From NCBI GenBank assembly GCA_963920635.1, contig OY987299.1, positions 130,197,373-130,261,372 of the forward strand: DNA of 64,000 nt, given 5' to 3'. Position numbers and translations under genes: made by a program. The notes below the pieces were generated by a model. It ran no database searches, was not told where the DNA came from, and worked only from the letters and a program-made list of their open reading frames with translations. Below are positions 22,901 to 32,800 of this stretch, piece after piece; the first letter of the stretch is position 1, and every line of letters begins with the position of its first letter. Source of the DNA: Pseudeuparius sepicola. Lineage: Eukaryota; Arthropoda; Insecta; Coleoptera; Anthribidae.

Positions 22901-24788
22901 TTTTATTTCTCTCCCAAGGTACCTCACAAACTTAAAATAAACTCGTAGTCGTAGGTAAAAACTCTTTAAAAAAAGACCTGACTGAAGCTACCTGCTTAAT
23001 AATTTAAAATTTTCGAAATACAATTTGTTTTGAACTACCTATACTTATACGTAATGCCCACGTAATGGGAATTGTAGGATTACTGTATATGGAAGTTAGA
23101 AAAGTTAAAAATTGTGAATTATGATGGGAAATATTTTGCCTCCTTTAGAATCTATGGCACTGGCATGTCACATAAAACCTGATGGCAGTTGGACACGGAC
23201 ATATAACATAACCTTGCATCAGCCCCCTTGTGGCCTCCTTGGAGTCAACAGAAAACAAACTTCCCCTCAAGGCTTCACTTTTCCTATGTGATAGACTGTG
23301 ACATGCTGGGTCCCCTTATCTTAAAAAGAATCCCTGGTTCAGTCCAAAGTCTTGTATGGTTATATCCTATTAAATCAAGTTTTCCTAGATTTTCTTGAAG
23401 CTAACCGCCAAACTGACATAGGCCCACTGTGATAAAATAATAACTATACATAAAAGGACATAAAAGCCTACTGTGACCATAAAAGTGGATGACTTGAAAT
23501 TGCAGGGCGACTTGATAAAATTCAGCTTTAAAATAAAAAATATAGCCACAATATCAAAATTTCACAAGGCATAGCAAAGTTTCTTTGGCCTATTCAAAAA
23601 TATTATTAGTTAAGAAAATCCAAAAAGTAAAAAGTTGCGGCAAAAGTTATATGGGGGTAGTTGATTTATATCATTCATAGTAAACTAGACGAAACTGAAA
23701 AAAACAATGATTTTATAGAAGTCTATACTGCCGCACTAAGCCCAAAGGGGATGTTTAATTTTTTCAAATAATTAAATAATGGCATCTAGTTATTCTAATA
23801 TATATTTTGCATCTTATACTAAGCTATTATTTACGTATTTGCTGTCCAAATATTTTATTTTCTAATTTGAAATTGGGGTTATCTACTGAAGCAGTCCTTA
23901 AATTTTAAGCCTTTTAGCCGTAACTAACAACTAAAAAAATGTGGTATCTGTATGATTTCATTTCAGAGTTACGTCTAAAAATGCCCCGTTATACCTGACT
24001 TACGGCTAGATCACTTAGAATCTTAGAATCTTAGAATCTATTGTACAATCTCCAGAAGAACAAAATAATAATGAATAAAACAAATAATTTTTGTTATAAA
24101 GTAGCATTACTTTAATTTTATGAATAAATAAGCAGTTTCTCTAATGTTTTGTAGTTACTGTGTTCTAGAATAGCAACAATCACAATTTTGCTAACTGTAA
24201 AAGGGGTATCTGCAGTTTTTTCTTTACGAAAAATGTTTTCTTAATTTTTTTTTATTAAAAATCGAAACAACAAGCCAATAATGAATATATACACGTATTG
24301 TGTTAAAGAATTTGTCACCATAGATCCATGGGATTAAAATAAACACAAAGGTGTCCATAACTTAAATTGTTGTTAGACATACTTACCCCCCTGGGCTTAG
24401 TGCGGCAGTATGGTGTGCTTGCACCCTCATATTTCCCCACAATACCAACGGATTCGTCTCGCTCCCTTCCAGCCGGACGACGGGCAGCAAGTCGGGCCAG
24501 ACGACGGTCCAGAGCGCCACGTCGACCAGCAACGGGGTGCGCAAGGAGCGCTCGCTCCACTACTGCTCGATCTGCTCGAAGGGCTTCAAGGACAAGTACT
24601 CGGTCAACGTCCACATCCGGACGCACACCGGCGAGAAGCCGTTCACGTGCAGCCTGTGCGGCAAGAGCTTCCGGCAGAAGGCGCACCTCGCCAAGCACTA
24701 CCAGACGCACATCGCGCAGAAGAACGCGGCGGCGGCGGGCGGCGGCGGCGGCGGCGGCACGGTCGCCGCCAAGGGGAAGGCGAGGTAG
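4770..24788 (+). CDS. C2H2 zinc-finger protein gene, 5'-partial (six exons)
   Basis: Exons 4770-4960, 10188-10476, 15301-15512, 18312-18492, 21629-21929 and 24473-24788 join in a single frame; every junction is GT-AG with matching phase. They encode 496 residues to the TAG at 24786. The protein has an acidic, low-complexity N-terminal part (Asn-, Ala-, Ser- and Gln-rich stretches), a conserved-looking middle ([16 protein letters not shown]; the [20 protein letters not shown] region) and two C-terminal C2H2 fingers. This suggests a sequence-specific DNA-binding regulator acting in the nucleus. I do not recognise the orthologue, so no symbol is given. The first visible exon begins with two bases of a split codon, so earlier coding exons lie upstream of the window. 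Introns of 2.5-5 kb are filled with transposons. Confidence 0.85.
5180..6300. repeat. Foldback element in zinc-finger intron
   Basis: Inverted arms of about 120 bp (5281-5402 against 5984-6105) start with CAGTTGAATGGTC and its complement, with looser similarity outside. Related copies occur at about 19150-19735 and 54740-55290. Small ORFs inside show no recognisable domain. Confidence 0.6.
6301..7260. other. Intron sequence, no recognised gene
   Basis: AT-rich intron. An ATG ORF at 6349-6750 (133 codons) overlaps another on the opposite strand; neither has a recognisable motif or splice context, and both look like chance. Confidence 0.4.
7262..7498 (+). promoter_or_regulatory. Possible internal promoter and non-coding first exon
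   Basis: A GC-richer island in AT-rich intron with a CCAAT box and an inverted one (GACCAATCAA, TTATTGGCTG at 7331-7366). A sequence ending TTCCAA is followed by a good donor GTGAGT at 7499. It could be an alternative first exon for the zinc-finger gene, splicing to 10188. No expression evidence is available. Confidence 0.3.
7752..8680. mobile_element. Long terminal-inverted-repeat element
   Basis: Left AACCTGGACTGACACTATA and right TATAGTGTCGGTCCAGGTT are inverted; both are followed inward by a TTTAAT/ATTAAAG block and a TGGCGCCAC motif. No ORF of note. Its right flank supplied the target for the next element. Confidence 0.55.
8681..10028. mobile_element. hAT-like MITE with GTATCTAGATAC palindrome arrays
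   Basis: A perfect 8-bp duplication GGTTAAAC flanks it (8673-8680 and 10029-10036). The right end is TTACATCACTG; the left is CTCTGTGATGTAA, a 2-bp variant. Both subterminal regions hold many copies of TATCTAGATA-type palindromes. A (TG)n run lies at 8923, and another MITE is nested at 9487-9867. Confidence 0.8.
9487..9867. mobile_element. TA-flanked MITE, AAGTCTATCC ends (copy 2, nested)
   Basis: Reverse-orientation copy of 2508-2889, inserted at TA inside a GTATCTA unit of the surrounding hAT-like MITE. Its right end is TTGGATAGAATA before TA. Confidence 0.75.
10188..10476 (+). CDS. Zinc-finger gene, exon B
   Basis: Acceptor CACCTTCCAG, donor GTAAGC; phase 0 in, phase 1 out. It encodes about 96 residues: an Ala/Gly-rich run, then [18 protein letters not shown], an acidic [10 protein letters not shown] block and a Ser/Tyr run. 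The exon is very GC-rich. Other frames give long spurious ORFs here. Confidence 0.85.
10691..11820 (-). mobile_element. hAT deletion derivative, copy 2 (short form)
   Basis: Same family as 860-2456, reversed. Ends CACGGGCGTAGCCAGG (10691) and CTACGCCCGTG (11820), with a perfect duplication GAGTACAC at 10683-10690 and 11821-11828. It lacks the extra 460 bases of copy 1. Promoter motifs are kept: CTTATATA at 11498-11505 and HSE-like 11519-11533. Confidence 0.9.
10967..11384 (-). pseudogene. hAT transposase remnants in copy 2
   Basis: The N-terminal ORF (11384-11142) is open from an upstream ATG, 80 aa, and the dimerisation-domain ORF (11176-10967) overlaps it in another frame. The latter loses its C-terminal end through a small deletion after NRLNG. 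Neither contains the catalytic core. Confidence 0.65.
12010..15300. other. Zinc-finger intron with degenerate repeats
   Basis: No coding exon found. A GGGGTAC-rich stretch lies at about 12593-12625, with partial complements near 13501-13560 and 13718-13740 (ACCCCATTTTACCCC type), suggesting a decayed element. 12130-12420 is unrecognised and GC-richer. A pyrimidine tract leads to the acceptor at 15300. Confidence 0.4.
15301..15512 (+). CDS. Zinc-finger gene, exon C
   Basis: Acceptor TTTCCTTCCAG, donor GTGGGT. Two bases complete the Gly codon begun in exon B; phase 0 out. About 70 residues, acidic and Asn-rich, with [17 protein letters not shown] at the start and [12 protein letters not shown] at the end. 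The intron reads open past the donor, giving a misleading longer ORF. Confidence 0.85.
15613..16550. repeat. Long near-perfect foldback, arms about 430 bp
   Basis: ACCGTCAGACAGTGACAG at 15613 is matched by its complement ending at 16550. The arms pair through to GTCAACTGATTT near 16035-16047 and 16101-16112, leaving a loop of about 55 bases. It starts 100 bp after exon C in the sense strand of the zinc-finger pre-mRNA, so it could form a long dsRNA hairpin. No target duplication seen. Confidence 0.85.
16662..18153 (-). mobile_element. CAGGG hAT-like element, copy 1
   Basis: Ends CAGGGACCCTTTAAAATAAG and TTAAAGAGTCCCTG; flanks GGTTAAAT (16654-16661) and GGTTAACT (18154-18161) differ at one of eight bases. 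Orientation is opposite to copies at 22389 and 50665. Interrupted by an element at 17080-17525. Non-coding. Confidence 0.8.
17080..17525. mobile_element. Nested element with GAAGACCTCGGTGCAAA ends
   Basis: Inverted ends GAAGACCTCGGTGCAAA and TTTGCACCGAGGTCTTC. The sister copies near 22990-23035 and 51340-51370 show the uninterrupted host sequence. Inside is a direct tandem repeat of about 190 bp (17107-17296 and 17300-17490), sharing ATATCGCCGATCGATTGGTG and GACTTGGCCGCTCGCATTC. Confidence 0.7.
18312..18492 (+). CDS. Zinc-finger gene, exon D
   Basis: Acceptor CGAATTTCCAG, donor GTAAGT; phase 0 in, 1 out. About 60 residues: [15 protein letters not shown], a Pro/Gln-rich linker and [16 protein letters not shown]. 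Confidence 0.85.
18544..18720. mobile_element. 7-bp-duplication MITE, degraded copy
   Basis: Matches the family at 39446 over most of its length (GTTGACTGAAGTATT, ACAGATGGCGCCAATGG, GAGCAGACTTTATTAG), but the right terminus is lost. Confidence 0.6.
19150..19735. repeat. Foldback family copy (CAGTTGAATG type)
   Basis: Left GAGTGCCAAAGTTGAGCAAAA and right GCTCAACTTTGGTACTCT are inverted ends. The internal AACAGTTGAATGATCAACG block and the ACACACCAGCC block are shared with 5180-6300 and 54740-55290. Confidence 0.6.
19996..20176. mobile_element. 7-bp-duplication MITE, copy 2
   Basis: Starts CGTTGATTAATA and ends GTCAGTCAACG; flanked by perfect CTATTTT at 19989-19995 and 20177-20183. Confidence 0.85.
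20340..21020. other. Intron sequence, nothing recognised
   Basis: AT-rich intron between transposons and exon E, with one TCACGTGA E-box-like site near 20364. No exon or repeat boundary identified. Confidence 0.4.
21020..21420. promoter_or_regulatory. GC-rich island upstream of exon E
   Basis: Several CG-containing stretches (TCACGCGTCGGCGTCGGTGC at about 21248) in an otherwise AT-rich intron, 200-600 bp before exon E. Short ORFs on both strands show no domain. It might be an internal promoter or a fragment of another sequence. Confidence 0.25.
21629..21929 (+). CDS. Zinc-finger gene, exon E
   Basis: Acceptor TTTTCCCAG, donor GTAAGT; enters with two bases completing Gly and leaves with AA of a split codon. 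About 100 residues: [32 protein letters not shown], a helical [16 protein letters not shown] segment and a basic KPAKKKY tail that leads into the finger exon. The acidic and hydrophobic middle may be a protein-interaction region (inference). Confidence 0.85.
22389..23336 (+). mobile_element. CAGGG hAT-like element, copy 2
   Basis: Left CAGGGACTCTTTAAAGTAAG; right ends AAAAAGAATCCCTG at 23336. Flanks GTTTCAAT and GTTCAGTC are only partly similar. Provides the uninterrupted version of the region disrupted in copy 1. No ORF of note. Confidence 0.75.
24009..24040. repeat. Short tandem repeat (CTTAGAATCTTAGAAT)
   Basis: About four head-to-tail units of ATCTTAGA in the intron before the finger exon. 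Confidence 0.7.
24473..24788 (+). CDS. Zinc-finger gene, terminal exon F with two C2H2 fingers
   Basis: Acceptor CCTTCCAG; the first base completes the Asn codon begun by AA of exon E. After a Thr/Ser-rich linker come two canonical fingers (24564-24710). Finger 1 is C-SI-C-X12-H-IRT-H, followed by the consensus linker TGEKPF; finger 2 is C-SL-C-X12-H-YQT-H. A poly-Ala/poly-Gly tail and TAG at 24786 end the protein. All four zinc ligands are present in each finger. Two adjacent fingers usually read about six bases of DNA. The exon is extremely GC-rich, which creates long false ORFs in the other frames. Confidence 0.92.
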
Positions 24789-25300
24789 AAGGGCAGCGGG
24801 GACGGTCGGGGAGACCGAGAGGGTTGAGGGGGTCGATGCAAGTTTTTGAGGTCAAAAACGTTCAATCGGAAGCATATTTGTTTCCACTTTAGTTTAAACG
24901 AAGAGTTGTTGCCAATGACGTCAGAACCTATAGACAGGTTTGTTTTGATAAACGCTTGACGCCCACAACCAATCACAATCTAAGCGCTCCATTAAATTAT
25001 CCCGAAAATGTCGCGAGATTGTCAGAAATTGCCCCTTTTTGTCGAGCCGTAGCGAACTTATTTCGACTCTGGGCTCGGAGGCTGGCATCGTTAGACCATC
25101 CCCCCGAGTCTTCGGGCGAGGTTCCGATGCTTCCGGCGCCCCCAAACGAGAAAAAACATGCGATATCTAAGTGTGATTCTGGAGGAACTATAACCGGGAA
25201 CCACCGGCTGTATAGTTAGTTGATGGTTGACTTTCTGTCTTTGTTTGTAGCATGTTTTTAGAGTAGTATGGATATATTTAATCTTGGAGTCAAAATAAAG
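24789..25300 (+). terminator. Zinc-finger gene 3' UTR and poly(A) signal
   Basis: AATAAA lies at 25294-25299, about 505 bases after the stop. The 3' UTR has no recognised element. Confidence 0.6.
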
Positions 25301-26330
25301 GGCATTTTAACAATGGGGCACCACGTCTATAGGTTTTGACATAATTGGTTGTTGCCAACAATGTCATCATCAGATTTAAATTGGTTTTGCATAAAAGTAA
25401 TGACTCTGAGGTACAGAAAAAGCCATGTGGTATATTGCCTCATAAGCTTGCAAGTATATTTTTGAGATAATACTCAAAGCAGTATAAAAACTTTAGACTA
25501 AGAATGTGACACTATCGTTTTAACTTTAAAATAATTCATGAAAATTATAAAATATGCGCAATTGTACCCAAGTAAGCAAGCAATCAAATTAAATAATACA
25601 TTTCAATATCCAAGAGCGATTGGCTCGTCCGCGCAACTCTGATCATCAAACACCAGTGAAAAAAACTGGTGCCTGTTGTGACAGGGCGAAGGAAAAGGGA
25701 AACTGTCAATTCCGTTTCATATTATTCGCTCTTATTTGCTTTTCGCTCATTTCAAGTGGTACGTTTTAATATCGACATAAACTGAACACTATTAGAGATA
25801 TTGCAATTGCAACCATATTTCTTTCTTTTATTCAAAATTGAGTTGAATTTCACTTTGACATATTTCCCGACTCTTTGGATGAAATGACTCCAAATAAATT
25901 ATGCATAATGTTGAGATTGAAAAAATGCCATAATCATGATTTTTTTCATCGAAAAATAGGCGAGTCCACTGAAAATTTGTCCGTGAAAAAAAGAGACGAA
26001 AGTTCAACCCTAGAGCTATCCTTGTTTGTCAGTGCCGCCTAAGTAATATTTATGTTTTTACTGAATAATTCACTATTTAGTGTTACTATTTGTTGTTTTG
26101 TGGTCCCATAGAAATGTGGAGATATATTACCACCTAACCTAACTGTGGAATTTTCTGGGATCAGCAGCAGATTCGTTTTCTGATCGAGCTCCAATTGGGT
26201 GTTCTAATTTTTGGAAACTAGTTTCGATATTATAAAGTCGATTGTTACCACAAAACATCACAAATATTTTAGTGTGAACATAGCTGCACAATGGCCACAC
26301 ACACATTTTTATAAAATTATCATATTATGT
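25301..26330. other. Intergenic, nothing recognised
   Basis: AT-rich spacer between convergent genes, without a recognised exon or complete element. Confidence 0.4.
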
Positions 26331-26336
26331 AATATC

Positions 26337-27060
26337 ACAAGTGCCGGAAATTTTATAGATAATTTCTTCGAAAGCGCTATTTTGCCTAGAAAGATCACGA
26401 GTATAAATTGGTCTTTTATCTCTGAAAATAAAAGCCCAATTTGTACAAGTGGTTTTGCTAATGGGCAAAATAGGGCTTGAGAATAAAATTATCTAGAAAA
26501 ATTTCCGGCACGAGTGGTATTTGTCAAGATTATTTCTCGAATACGATTTAATAATTTCTGTATTAATTTTTTCTATGTTTACATTTCCAAAACGATTCAT
26601 TTTGAACGAGTTTATTGACAACTTCCACTGTAGCGTTCGAGTAAACAAACATGACGCTTGGATATCCAAGGCAAATGCGATTATACCTACACCCTGTCAG
26701 CGTTGGTTTATTTTCTGAATGTGTCATAAATGTAAATGGAGACGGAGTTCTAATAACAAAAATTTAGCAATGTAAAAGTTATATAAATTCATTGATACAA
26801 TGCTTAATAGTACCGCAACATAATTTATAAGCTGCATAATTTAGAACAGTGTAAAACACACAAACTTTAAGAAGTAGGTACGTGTTTGTATCCAACAGAT
26901 TCACGGTTGCTAAGCAACGAAGTGATAATTTGCACAAGTGCAATTACCGCGACAATTTGCACAAGTGCAATTATCGCTAGCAGAGGCATATGATTGGTTG
27001 GATTTTTGTGGAAGGAGCTACCTTATTGGATGCAAGCAGTATGAGGGAAATAATCATAGT
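26337..27060. repeat. Dispersed repeat, copy A of the 60150 repeat
   Basis: Nearly collinear with 60150-60905. The first about 200 bp are bounded by inverted CACAAGTGCCGGAAATTTT and AAATTTCCGGCACGAGTG. The remainder ends with AGCAGAGGCATATGATTGG and AGGAGCTACCTTATTGGATG. Has CACAAGTGCAATTA direct repeats near 26934 and 26960. Confidence 0.8.
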
Positions 27061-28430
27061 AAATCGTTGACAGGGAAAAAGTAGGACTGTTATTGCCATA
27101 GTTGGTGAGTTTTATGAAATTGGTGGCAATAAATAGCTAGTTATTCAATGCAAACATAAATATTATTTTGGCTACACTCATAAACAAGGATAGCGCCAGG
27201 GCGAAACTTTCGTCTCTTTTTTTCCAAGGCCAAATTATTATTGAATAGCAGGACTGACAAAATTTGTTGAGACCCAAACTGTGATGCGATGCGGCGTGTA
27301 CTTAAGTACACACTTATTTATTAAGAAATTCTCCCCGACGCCCGTTTTATCGAAATTGAAATGAAACGAATACATCGAAATTTCAACTCAAGACCTCTTG
27401 AGTGTTCCTAGAAGCGTCTTTTGTTTTGTTATGTTTTTTTTTTTGTATAGTATTGTGCTGTGATTTTTGAATGTGAAATTGTTCAAAAGGACGAATATAA
27501 GTAAGTGTAAAATCTGCCTAAAAGTTTTCTTGCCATTTCTGTATTATTAATTTACTTGATATTTTTTTATTTATTTGTCATTTATGCGTAACTTTAGTTC
27601 TTCAAGTAATCGTAGGTAAAAATACTTTGTTGTACAGGGTGGACCATCATTTAATGTAATCCACGTAATGTTAAGTTTAGTTTCCTCACATTTGAAAAAG
27701 TATTACTCCTGCCTGTTTGTATACAAGGTGTGATTAAGAAAGACAATATAAAAATGACAATAATTTATATTTTTACAGATATGTCTTTAGATGTACAGTA
27801 ATTTTAAGGGATATAATTTTAGAGAGACACCTTGTATTTACTCGATGCTTTTAGATCATTTAGACGCTAACATAAGTGTAGTTTAAACTCCAGTTTACCA
27901 TAGAACAAGGCATTACGAATGACCTTTTTACCTTCGAATACTCATCTGTAAAAAGTATTAAAAAGTTTGTACATTTTGTTGTGAGACGTGTACAAAAGGA
28001 CGTTGATTTTTAGAAAATCAAATTTGTTGATCATTTTTTGTATGTTTACGCCAGGATTGTTGCGTAATTTATAAATATTTATAAGAGGGTAGTTCACCTC
28101 GGATTTGTTAGAAAGAAAAACTTTGTGAATGGTCACAAAAACGTTCAGTGTAGTGTCCGGTTGTGTCTTAGTACTTATGTAAAGTGACCCTAAAAGAATG
28201 TCGAGTATGTTTTTATTTTTGAATCTAATACAACGAATAAATAAATATATCAAGAGATTGACCACCATCTTTTGGCCGATGTAAACACACAAAGCCCATG
28301 GGCAACTTCTACTTGTTTGCTTTACAAAAGAAAAAAATTGAATTCATGATTGAAAAAAGATAATTATCGGAACTAGACTTTTGATCTCTTGATATAAATC
28401 AACACCACGAGGCGCAAAGGTATCTGGTTT
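27061..28430. other. Intergenic with a small TACAGGGTG MITE
   Basis: TACAGGGTGGACC at 27636 and GACACCTTGTA near 27825 look like imperfect ends of a small MITE. GTAAGT at about 27500 follows a plausible non-coding exon, but no partner is seen. Confidence 0.35.
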
Positions 28431-28439
28431 ACTCTACTA

Positions 28440-29130
28440 TTTTTGTCCTGGGGCCACCACTATATTAGTGGCTGTAAAATCTACAGAAAACCTGTAAATT
28501 TAAAATTCTGCCGTAAATTTCAATGAAAAAGTGTACATTTGACACAAAAATCCCTTAAGTTCACGAACTTTCTGCAAATTATTTTACAGTAACTGAAAAT
28601 TACTAATTTTTCTTTAAGAATTCCATGGCTAGTGTAAATATTACACAAAAAGCTCTGCAAACTGACATTTTTTCTGTAAATTTATAAATGTTCTGTAAAT
28701 TAGTTGAAATAAGTGAAAATTATTCCTTTTTCTATAAGTATTCTATGGCTAGTGTAAATTTTACACAAAAATCTCTGTAAATTTACGATTTTTCTGTGAA
28801 TGAACAGCAAGTGAAAATTATTTAAAAAGTATCAAATTTGCACAAAAATCCCCTAAATTTACGAATTTTCTGTACATTAATTAATAATGTGTGAAAATTA
28901 TTATTTTTTCTAGAAGTATTCCATGGCTAGTGTAAATTTTGCACAAAAATCGCTGTAAATTTACGATTTTTCTATAAATTTACAGTAAGTGGAAATTAAT
29001 TAAAAAGTAACAGTTTTACACAGAAGTCTTCTGTAAATTTACGAATGTTCTGTAAATTATTTAGTAAGTAAAAATTACTCATCTTTCTGTACACATTCCA
29101 CAGCTAGTGTAAATATTACAAAGTTTTTTT
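28440..29130. repeat. Degenerate tandem repeat (GGCTAGTGTAAAT units)
   Basis: The block CTAGTGTAAATNTTACAC recurs near 28628, 28747, 28928 and 29103 (spacing about 120-180). Each is followed by variants of CTGTAAATTTACG and AAGTGAAAATTA. Lies beyond the INTS4 3' end. Confidence 0.75.
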
Positions 29131-29568
29131 AAGCCCCGTTATGCTTTTGTATGCCGATTATTGTTGATTTGTTTCTTGGTCTTATTTATGACAAATTTGC
29201 CATCGGTAAAGGTATCAATAATACTCGTTTTGGATCTCATATCTGCATTTAGACCTTTTCAAAAAAAATTCCAACTGCCAACCCAAGTTTACTGTGTGTT
29301 CACCGTGAAAGACAAAATGCAACTCCCGATAGTACTACAGCGATATTTTTTCTATAATACTCTTGGATTTATATTACCGCCATAGTACATTTTTTTACAC
29401 TACAGTTTACGTTATGTATAGTCGTAGAAGATTTTATCTATTCTATTATTTTGTATTATTGATTTTATTAAAGTATTTTTTTGTACTAGATTTATATATT
29501 TACACTTTATAACTTTTTTATTATATTATATTTGCGAACGAATAAATATTCCTTCAATTAGTTTTCTA

Positions 29569-29574
29569 TTTATT
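29569..29574 (-). terminator. INTS4 poly(A) signal
   Basis: AATAAA on the - strand, 64 bases after the INTS4 stop codon. Confidence 0.75.
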
Positions 29575-29637
29575 TCACAACATATAAAATAAAATATATC
29601 TATCTTACAATGAAAAAGTATCATTACCTTACTAAAA

Positions 29638-29807
29638 TCACAAATCGAGAAGTGTCGGTTGGGCGTCTATACTTGACTTTCTCTTTCCGATATCTGCCTC
29701 CGGAACTGCCAAAGCGACAGATATATCCACATTGCAAGATTCAGATCCGGCTTGTTGTAAAATCAACACATTCGTCAGTAATCGGATGTTGTGACCTATT
29801 TGGGCCT
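29638..29807 (-). CDS. INTS4: INTS4 exon 10 (terminal)
   Basis: Residues about 890-945: [27 protein letters not shown], ending DAQPTLLDL and TGA. The acceptor GATGCAG is in the phase needed by exon 9. The last about 20 residues diverge from vertebrate INTS4, so a further exon cannot be wholly excluded, although the nearby AATAAA argues against it. Confidence 0.85.
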
Positions 29808-32800
29808 CTGCATCAAAGACATATGTTAAACAAAACTAGCATTGACAAAAAGTAGAAATGCAAAAACGTAAAGTAATTAAAAATGTAATTCAATTACTAT
29901 AATGTGGCCAAAAATTAATTTAATTTGATTACTCCATCAACTGAACTTATTTTGTACTTGACTTATTTCTAGGTAATTGAATCACTTACCAATAACTAAA
30001 TGCAATTCAGTTACTCTCGGAAGGTTGTAATTGATAAGTTAGGTAAATATTTCAATAGTAATTATTGAAGATTTATTTGGTAATATAACTGCAACCGGCA
30101 ATAGGGTACTTAACCTCCTAACCATATATGAGTTATTGAAGTTGTAATTGAATTGCTTTGTAATAATTTAAATTACTTCTTTTATAGTTCAAGTAGTTTA
30201 ATCACTTTCCAATATAGTTATAATGAGTTGTTCGATTCCCAATAACTGATTTAAATTAATTACTTAAATTCCATTACATTTGAAAATGATCTATGTTACC
30301 GTTTATTATTTTATTTTCCAATAACTTAATAATTAGTTAGATACTATAAATAAAAATGAAATTAATTAATTACTTTTGAAAATTGTTATTATTATTTCTA
30401 CTACAGTATAGTGATAATTCGTAATTGTTTTTAAGTTACTTCTTGAATTGCCTTTAAGTTACTTTAATCGTTATCTTGGTTGGTAGTTAAATTACTCTAA
30501 AAGCAACTGAAGGATTTAAATCTAATTACTTTTGATAATTTAAGTACATTAGTACAGCAAGTAATCAAATTTATACATTGATATCAATAATTACTTATAC
30601 TTTTCATACTTGAATTGCTTTGAAAGTATTTCAATTACTCTAAATTCAATAGAATATGAACAACAGTAATTATTAATAGTTAAATAGTCTAAATGCAGCT
30701 GAAGTACTTAAATCAAATTACTTTTGATAATTTAAGTACATTAGTAGTGTGACTATAGTTACTGAAGTAATTGAATTTACATTACTTACAATTTTTGTAT
30801 TTCAAAAGTATTTCAATTACTTTAAATTCAATTGAATAAGTGCAACTTGAATTACTTTTAGGTGGTTAAATTACTTGACACTGGTTCTTTTAAACATTAT
30901 AAAATTACCTCGAAAATTACTTAACCTACAATGACTAGAGAATATTTTCGATTTCCACTTACCTTCATTCTTCTCATCATAATACAACGGCTTCAAATGC
31001 CCCGGTCTCGGCAAAATAATCTGCGTCTTCTGATCTGGATACTTGATCTTCAGCCTTATCCTCAACGGGTCAATTATATACCTCAATTCTGCTTCGAATG
31101 GCACCGACATAATCAAACCCGCTGTGAATTTTTGCGCTGTATCATTCTGTGCGCCCGATTCTAGAATTGTCACCGAACTCATCCGAATCTGAAAGGAAAC
31201 TATCAAGAAAACGTCATTTAAAAGGATTACTTCTTACATTCACGTTCGGTGGAGGAATTTTACCGAGTCTACTCTCTAGAAGGATCGGGATGAGAATTCT
31301 GGCTACAGCGCCCGGTTTCGGCTCTTCTAGTTGCGACAACTCTTTAAAAACGAGAGCAGTAAAAAGGTCCGGTTTCAAATTTGCCTGGCTCAATTCCTTT
31401 TGCATTTCTTCAACTGCCGTTAAGAAATGATGACAAGGTGCCAGAGCCGAGGCATTGCTCCCTAAAATTATTATTGTTTCTTATGAGGGCAATTTCTTGA
31501 CGAGGCGCAAATAGTACCTTTGACGATATATACGAGGTTTAGCGCCAGAGCCCTCAACCTCAACTGTTTAACGGTGCACAGTTCGAGCGGGCCCAAACCG
31601 ACAAAGAAGAACCTCAACTTTCGGCAGAGCTCCAAAAGATTCTGGATGTTAGTTTTTAACATGTTGAGCTGCTGCGCTGCCAGAGTGCCGGGATTCGCCC
31701 ACAGACCCCGTTCGAGTATTTGGGCGATTTGCAATTGGGCACCGATGTACATAGCGGTGAATTGGGCCGTACCTGAGATGGTTTTGTCCATGTCGGAGAG
31801 GCGGTTTAAATGGTCTCTCGCCGTTTGAAGCAAAGTGGTGTGTACTCTAAAAAAATTGAGAAAATTCTGAAGTAAATGGATGTAGGTATCTACCTAAATG
31901 ACATTAGTGCATATAAAAACAATAGAAAGATATCAAAATGTATTTTATGCAATGAGCATTCAATGATGAGGTACTTGACCGATTTTCAAAAGAAAATGAA
32001 GAAATGTCATTGGAAAAAGTTCTAAGGGATAAAATAGGTTGCCTAAAAATTTAGAAACAGGTATATGTTCCTGAAAAATATGTTTGTTATTATTATTAAA
32101 AGTATTCAAAGAAATAATTATCAAAAGTAAAAGTGTTATGAAAGTGATAGGTAATTAAAAAAACAGTATCATGTTTTTTTAAGAAATTATTTATATAATA
32201 TGTGGTACATATAAGGTACAATGTACAATAATAATTATATTAGTTCTCTTTATCATGATTAAAATATGTCGTTTTGATTAAGCCGTATAACTTCTCAACC
32301 TAGTTAATTGCTTCGTTTCCCGAATGTATTAATAACTTAAAGAAGGCTTAAATCCAACAAAAATCTTGGACCTATGTTGTTCTTTCAATTAAAACAAATT
32401 CCGTTTGCACAAAATGACAACCAAGATCAGAGCTGGGCAGATCTATTTAAAAATGATCATTTTAAAGATCTAAGATCGCGATCTTGATCTAGATTTTTTT
32501 TTGTTTCACTAAAGAACGATCTTTTTTAAAAGATCGTTTCAAAAGGGTCTGATCTTTGATCTTAATTTGACGATCTTAGATAATTTTAAAGATCTAGGAT
32601 CGTTTAAAAGATCTAAGATCGTTTTAAAGATCTAAGATCGTTTAAAAGATCTAAGATCGTTTTAAAGATCTAAGATCGTTTTAAAGATCTAAGATCGTTT
32701 TAGAGACCTAAGATCATTTTAGAGATCTAAGATCGTTTTAAAGATCTAAGATCTTTAAAAGCATCTAAGATCGTTCTAACGATCTAAGATCTTTTCCTCA

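Noticed and set aside
24315..24976. Long ORFs overlapping the finger exon
   Set aside because: Shadows produced by high GC; only the spliced frame has zinc ligands.
26521..26718. 65-codon ORF also open at 60374-60571
   Set aside because: Both lie in copies of one repeat; most differences I noted change residues, there is no recognised domain, and openness is expected by descent.
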